Assembly (NCBI GenBank): GCA_004325065.1 | Contig: PITI01000466.1 | Coordinates: 1 to 12,051 of the forward strand | Length of the DNA: 12,051 nt | Reading direction: 5' to 3' | From: Hamiltosporidium magnivora | Taxonomy: Eukaryota; Microsporidia; Dubosqiidae | In this document: positions 8,340-12,051 of the stretch, in pieces | Position numbering within the stretch: position 1 is the first letter of the stretch | How the letters are laid out: each line of letters opens with the position of its first letter | The notes under the pieces: model-generated | The model's input: only the letters and a program-made list of their open reading frames with translations | Database searches by the model: none | Told to the model about the DNA's origin: nothing | Position numbers and translations under genes: made by a program

Positions 8340-9465
8340 TCGAAATTAAATTAAAATATAAAGCCAAAAAGATTTTTTTTGTAAAATATGAATAACGGAA
8401 TATTGACATACATATGAATTTAATATCTATATAAAATATAACCTGTTTATAACTACATAATTTTCTAAATCAAGCTTTTATTCAAATCATCATACAATAA
8501 AAACCTTTTGCCACCTCTTCAGTTCAGTAATAATAACTAAAAATATCCATGTAAGTTAGGCTGTTTAAAGTTTAATTTTTTTTTAAATTCACTCGGTTTT
8601 TTGAATCTTGTGAAGTATTTTAACTACTAAATCTAATATTGAGTGAAAAATTCAAAATACTAAAGGTATGAAAATTTTCTAATTATATGAATAATATTTT
8701 TCTGCTTTTTTATGTTTTACTGATATATAATTTAAAGTATAAAGTTTGTTTAATAAAACTTAAACAGACATATAAAGTTTTTAGAATTTATTTTATTGCT
8801 CAGGATGGCAACTTAAATCTTAGTTTTTAGAAATTCTTTATACATTAATTTACACAGATTTTTTTATGAGTTTTTTTGCTTTTGTTGTAATAAATGTCTA
8901 ATATAATATATAAGCTTTTTTAACTCTAACTGATGTTTTTAAAAATATCTACATTTCTGACTTATACTTTACCTGAATTATTTCTGACTCAATGTTCCTA
9001 ATTTATACATAGATTCAATATAAAAACACAACTATTTACATCAAAAAATACAGATTCAAATGATGGTACAAAAATAATCTTCAAATGATTCATATATTTT
9101 ATTTAAGTTTTGGTACAAATATGCTTAATCTTGATTCTTTATACACTTTTCAATTCATTATTTATATATTTGGTGAAAAAAATCAATTGGAGATTGAAAA
9201 TAAAAAATGTAATTTTATCTTAAATAATTTAGTAATATACAACAGAGATGCTTGCGTATATTTATAGAAATAAAATAATCTCCTTTTTTATCATTAATGT
9301 GATTTATGAGTACTTTTATTATGTAAAATCAAAAAACATTGAAACTTGAATCATTAAAAACGAAATAAACAAAATATTCAATTTTTTCGTAGATTATTAA
9401 TTTTTTTTAGAATTTCTAAGGAATTAGAATTTAAGAAAATTTATGAGTAACAAATAATTTAATAA
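8340..9465. other. AT-rich spacer downstream of the acyltransferase gene
   Basis: A 60-codon forward frame at 9085-9267 starts with ATG, but has ordinary AT-driven composition, no motif and no CCC/GGG before the start, so I do not call it a gene. No polyadenylation motif stands out after the acyltransferase stop on the reverse strand. Confidence 0.5.
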
Positions 9466-10521
9466 TTATCTCATAAGGGAATATAGAGTTAGGAATATTG
9501 CAACAACTGACATTTCAACAATAACTGCAGATCTTTTTGACCAAACATATAAATTTTTATAATCGTAATTTGCCAGACTTTCTGGTAAATTATTTTCACA
9601 AAAATAATTAAATCCTGCAATATCAGAACAGCAATTCGGATTTCGTATTATTTCTTGCTTATAAGATTCAATTATATTATTTTTTCGTTGGAAATTCCCA
9701 TAAATCCAATTATCTCTCAATTCATCAGAATTTTCAATACATTCAATCAGAAATAAAAGTGATATTTTGTATTTTCTTTTAATAAAAATATTCCAAATAG
9801 TGTATTCCTCAGGTGGAAAATTGTGATGTGGTGATACCAATAATGTTATATCAATAACACCATCTATACTTTCTTTCAAAACATCGTGTATCATTTCAAA
9901 GCCAGTTTTTCTTGGAATCAGTACATTTTCAGGCAAAAATTCTTTACCATCAATTTTTATATTATTTTTCTTTCCAAATTCTATTGATTTTTTATGGGCT
10001 GTTTTATCAATAAAGGTTCCTTCGGGAAACAATAATAAAAAATATTTGTCTTTTGCTTTTAAACCATTCAACCCCTCAGATAAAATTTCTCTGTCTACAC
10101 TCCAATTTCTTTTTAAAAAAATATATCCAAATACCCTCATTCCATATCCATAAATAGGTAATTTTTTTAAACTTTCCTTTAAAATTATACACAAGTCTTT
10201 ATACATTCCTAGAGAATGTAAAACAACCATTATATATATCCAGTCATAGTTAGTTAAATGATTAGATATAACAATACATTTTTTCTTTTTTAATATTTCT
10301 CTATCATATCTTATAAATACTTCTTTAGTAAAATAAAACCCTAAAAGTGTCATTGTAAGATCTAACCAATATAATTTTACTTTTATAGTAAACCTATCAC
10401 ATGTAGGTTTATGTACAGATAGAATTATTCTTATAATCATCATTATAAATACAGAAACAACCGAATATAACACATAAATGCTAAATAATAAAATAAATAC
10501 GAAGATGTTCCATAAAATCAT
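9466..10521 (-). CDS. PlsC/LCLAT1-type lysophospholipid acyltransferase
   Basis: This 351-residue protein carries the glycerolipid acyltransferase signatures. NHLTNYD (87-93) holds the catalytic H-x4-D pair H88/D93. GYIFLKRNW (132-140) is the acceptor-binding block, FPEGT (165-169) the third block, and LIPRKTGF (201-208) the fourth. The RNW-x2-D spacing and the PRKTGF form fit the AGPAT3-5/LCLAT1 branch rather than short bacterial PlsC. Known role: transfer of an acyl chain from acyl-CoA to a lysophospholipid (lysophosphatidate or lysophosphatidylinositol-type), usually in the ER membrane; the exact acceptor cannot be read here. A hydrophobic N-terminus (about 1-34) and a C-terminal segment (about 332-350) should anchor it. 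Length suits the family. The start is supported by GGG five to three bases before the ATG. It stands alone and looks intact, with TAA at 9468-9466. Confidence 0.9.
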   Translation of the reverse strand: MILWNIFVFILLFSIYVLYSVVSVFIMMIIRIILSVHKPTCDRFTIKVKLYWLDLTMTLLGFYFTKEVFIRYDREILKKKKCIVISNHLTNYDWIYIMVVLHSLGMYKDLCIILKESLKKLPIYGYGMRVFGYIFLKRNWSVDREILSEGLNGLKAKDKYFLLLFPEGTFIDKTAHKKSIEFGKKNNIKIDGKEFLPENVLIPRKTGFEMIHDVLKESIDGVIDITLLVSPHHNFPPEEYTIWNIFIKRKYKISLLFLIECIENSDELRDNWIYGNFQRKNNIIESYKQEIIRNPNCCSDIAGFNYFCENNLPESLANYDYKNLYVWSKRSAVIVEMSVVAIFLTLYSLMR

Positions 10522-10523
10522 TG

Positions 10524-10526
10524 CCC
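10524..10526 (-). promoter_or_regulatory. Microsporidian-type GGG start signal
   Basis: The sense strand reads AAGAAGGGCAATG, placing GGG at -5 to -3 of the acyltransferase ATG in otherwise A/T-only sequence. A CCC or GGG triplet just before the start codon is a known microsporidian signal tied to transcription starting very near the ATG. It supports both this start and the organism call. Confidence 0.6.
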
Positions 10527-10807
10527 TTCTTTTTTGATTTGTTTTTTTTTAAATTTTAAATCTAAAACTTATTTTTGTTTTAAAATTTTGTGTTTTAAGA
10601 AAAATTGTTTTGTAAATTAATAATAGTTTGAAATTTGTTTAAATTAAATACAAAGTAATGAAAGGTTCATTAATAAAATGGAATATTTATTTATTGATCT
10701 TTTTAATGATTTAGATGTTAAATAACGATTTTTGAATAGAATTTATGATAAATAAATGATTTTCTAATTTTCTTGATAAAAATATATTTTAAATAGAAGC
10801 TTATTAA

Positions 10808-10825
10808 AGAGAAATTATTAATAAA
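10808..10825 (+). repeat. 18-bp direct repeat, copy 1
   Basis: AGAGAAATTATTAATAAA is identical to 10992-11009. A related ATTAAAGAGAATTAA occurs between them near 10880-10894. The composition is low-complexity, so slippage or chance cannot be excluded. Confidence 0.5.
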
Positions 10826-10991
10826 GTAATTTTTGAATATCTAAATAAGTTAGTAAGAATATATTTTTATTATAAATTTATTAAAGAGAATTAAGAGTTG
10901 GAGGAAGAGATAGAAGTGGTTGAAATGGTGAAAAGAATTATTTAGAGGAGAAAAATTTGTTAAGTCAGAATTTTATTAAATAAATATTACA

Positions 10992-11009
10992 AGAGAAATT
11001 ATTAATAAA
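10992..11009 (+). repeat. 18-bp direct repeat, copy 2
   Basis: Identical to 10808-10825 over 18 bases, 184 bases away. I cannot link it to either neighbouring gene. Confidence 0.5.
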
Positions 11010-11378
11010 TAAATAACAAATAATTAGATTTCAAATAAAAATATTTACCTGATGAATTTAAAATTAACGATTTTAAATATAAAGTCTATCGTTAAATTTA
11101 TATTTAGAATAGAAAATTTCTTACATTGTATGCAATAATAGAAAAGAAATTAATCGAAAAAAAATTTTAAGATTTTGTAGATTTGATTGTTAATTGTTAA
11201 AAACATTTTTATCAAATAAATAAATTCGAATCATTAATGTTACTTTGATTCTATTGATAGATCTTTAAATGTGTTATAAAAACGAAAGTCTAGATTACTC
11301 ATTATAATAAAAAAAATTAAAAAAAACCGAAAATTTGTTGGACTTCCGATGAAGGCCAGAGGGAAAATAAAAATTTTT

Positions 11379-11403
11379 AGGGGTCAAAACTTTTTTTACC
11401 CCT
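11379..11403. repeat. Short inverted repeat; candidate Merlin terminal end
   Basis: AGGGGT at 11379-11384 is a perfect inverted match to ACCCCT at 11398-11403, around a T-rich 13-base loop. Runs of four G and four C are rare in this AT-rich DNA. It lies about 190-210 bases before the Merlin transposase relic, where a 5' terminal inverted repeat could sit. The partner end would be beyond the right edge, so this is not proven. Confidence 0.35.
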
Positions 11404-11590
11404 TGCTTGTCAATTTACAATGAAAAAAATTTAAAATTACAAAATATTTACGGCCTTAATATATATTTAAATTTTGTATGAAAATTTTTAATTTAAAAGT
11501 AACTAAATTTTCTATTTACATGATACTTGTTAACGGTGGATAACTATTTAACAAAATTTTCAAAATTCAAATAAGAAATGACAGTGACTT

Positions 11591-12036
11591 AGAGGAGAAT
11601 TTTTTTTATTAGAGCAACATGATTTGATTAAATTATGTTTTGTTTGTAATAGAACTCTAAACCGCTTAATTCTTTCTTTATGAAAGATTCATTTCTGCTG
11701 TACATCTTGTAATAAGAAATATACCGAATATTGCTTCGGTGCAATTGAAAACTTCGAAATTGGAATCATGCTGCAATTTAGTTCAGTCAAAGATATTTTT
11801 GAATTTCCATATGATGCCACCAGAGCAAAGCATGTTTTTTTTCAGACGAACTATAGAAGACTATATTAAAGACTTTTGATTGCTTGTATTCCTTTGAGAA
11901 AATAGGTGGACCCAGAGAAATAGTGGAAATAAATTATACAGTTATGGGCACGGGAAAGTATAATAGAGGTCGTCACATTGACCCACAATGGATGTTCGGA
12001 GCTATTTTGAGAACGATAAAGAGGTTCTATATATAA
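11591..12036 (+). pseudogene. Broken Merlin (ISXO2-like) DNA transposase
   Basis: Two forward frames together give the N-terminal half of an ISXO2-like transposase. Frame 11591-11865 reads LIKLCFVCNRTLNR, a TGA at 11681-11683, then KIHFCCTSCNKKYTEYCFGA: two Cys pairs (CFVC and CTSC) of the zinc-ribbon that precedes this family's catalytic domain. After a frameshift, 11857-12033 reads KIGGPREIVEIN, then GTGKYNRGRHIDPQWMFGAI, matching the family block IGGPGK-VEIDE ... RKYNRGR ... WVFGG. The first catalytic Asp of VEIDE is Asn here and the following Glu is Tyr. A TAA closes the frame at 12034-12036 and the window ends 15 bases later, so the rest of the DDE domain is unseen or lost. Known role: cut-and-paste transposition. 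The stop, frameshift and lost Asp make this copy inactive. Confidence 0.8.
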
Positions 12037-12051
12037 ATTATTCCAAATAGA

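Larger units (their letters stand above)
10527..11370. other. AT-rich intergenic region with short repeats
   Basis: No open frame is worth calling. The acyltransferase promoter should lie at its left end, where A/T tracts are the only visible signal. The central part contains repeated ATTAAA/AATAAA-type words and the 18-bp repeat described separately. A slightly GC-richer bit at 11340-11362 just precedes the inverted repeat of the Merlin relic. Confidence 0.5.

Noticed and set aside
9085..9267. Forward 60-codon ATG frame
   Set aside because: No motif, no GGG/CCC signal and typical chance composition; kept as spacer.
1..12051. CRISPR array or bacterial operon structure
   Set aside because: No regularly spaced repeats with unique spacers, no Shine-Dalgarno pattern tied to genes, and the gene content and start signal point to a eukaryote.

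Overview
The window looks like an accessory, transposon-scarred stretch of a microsporidian nuclear genome. This rests on four points: very high A+T outside one short island; intronless genes far apart in AT-rich filler; a GGG triplet directly before the start codon of the best gene (GGGCAATG, a CCC/GGG start signal known from microsporidia); and relics of several mobile-element families in one place. The organism call is inference. No ribosomal or other marker gene is present.

Layout, left to right. Positions 1-138 are a GC-richer island (about 49% G+C) of unknown origin. About 519-1335 (+) reads as a decayed Ty3/gypsy-like integrase region. About 1995-2830 (-) is a decayed C-terminal part of an R2/Dong-like non-LTR retrotransposon (zinc-finger-like and restriction-like endonuclease region). 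About 3385-3946 (+) is the decayed C-terminal part of a second, different non-LTR retrotransposon. From 6721 down to 4460 (-) lies one long leucine-rich-repeat (LRR) reading frame, broken by a single in-frame TGA at 5269-5267; it is 484 codons to that TGA and 753 codons to the natural end. About 7992-8214 holds a 75-bp tandem repeat whose reading frame looks like LRR units. From 10521 to 9466 (-) is the only clearly intact gene, a PlsC/LCLAT1-type membrane acyltransferase. The right end (11591-12036, +) carries a broken Merlin (ISXO2-like) DNA transposase, with a candidate terminal inverted repeat about 200 bp before it.

The genes do not form an operon or shared pathway. The acyltransferase is a membrane-phospholipid gene. 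The LRR gene resembles members of fast-evolving microsporidian LRR families. The rest is mobile-element debris from at least three and probably four classes, all broken, which suggests a gene-poor region where insertions are tolerated. Family calls come from motif recognition by eye, without database searches. I did not find a convincing new multi-gene system; the most useful leads are the single TGA in the LRR gene and the density and variety of element relics.
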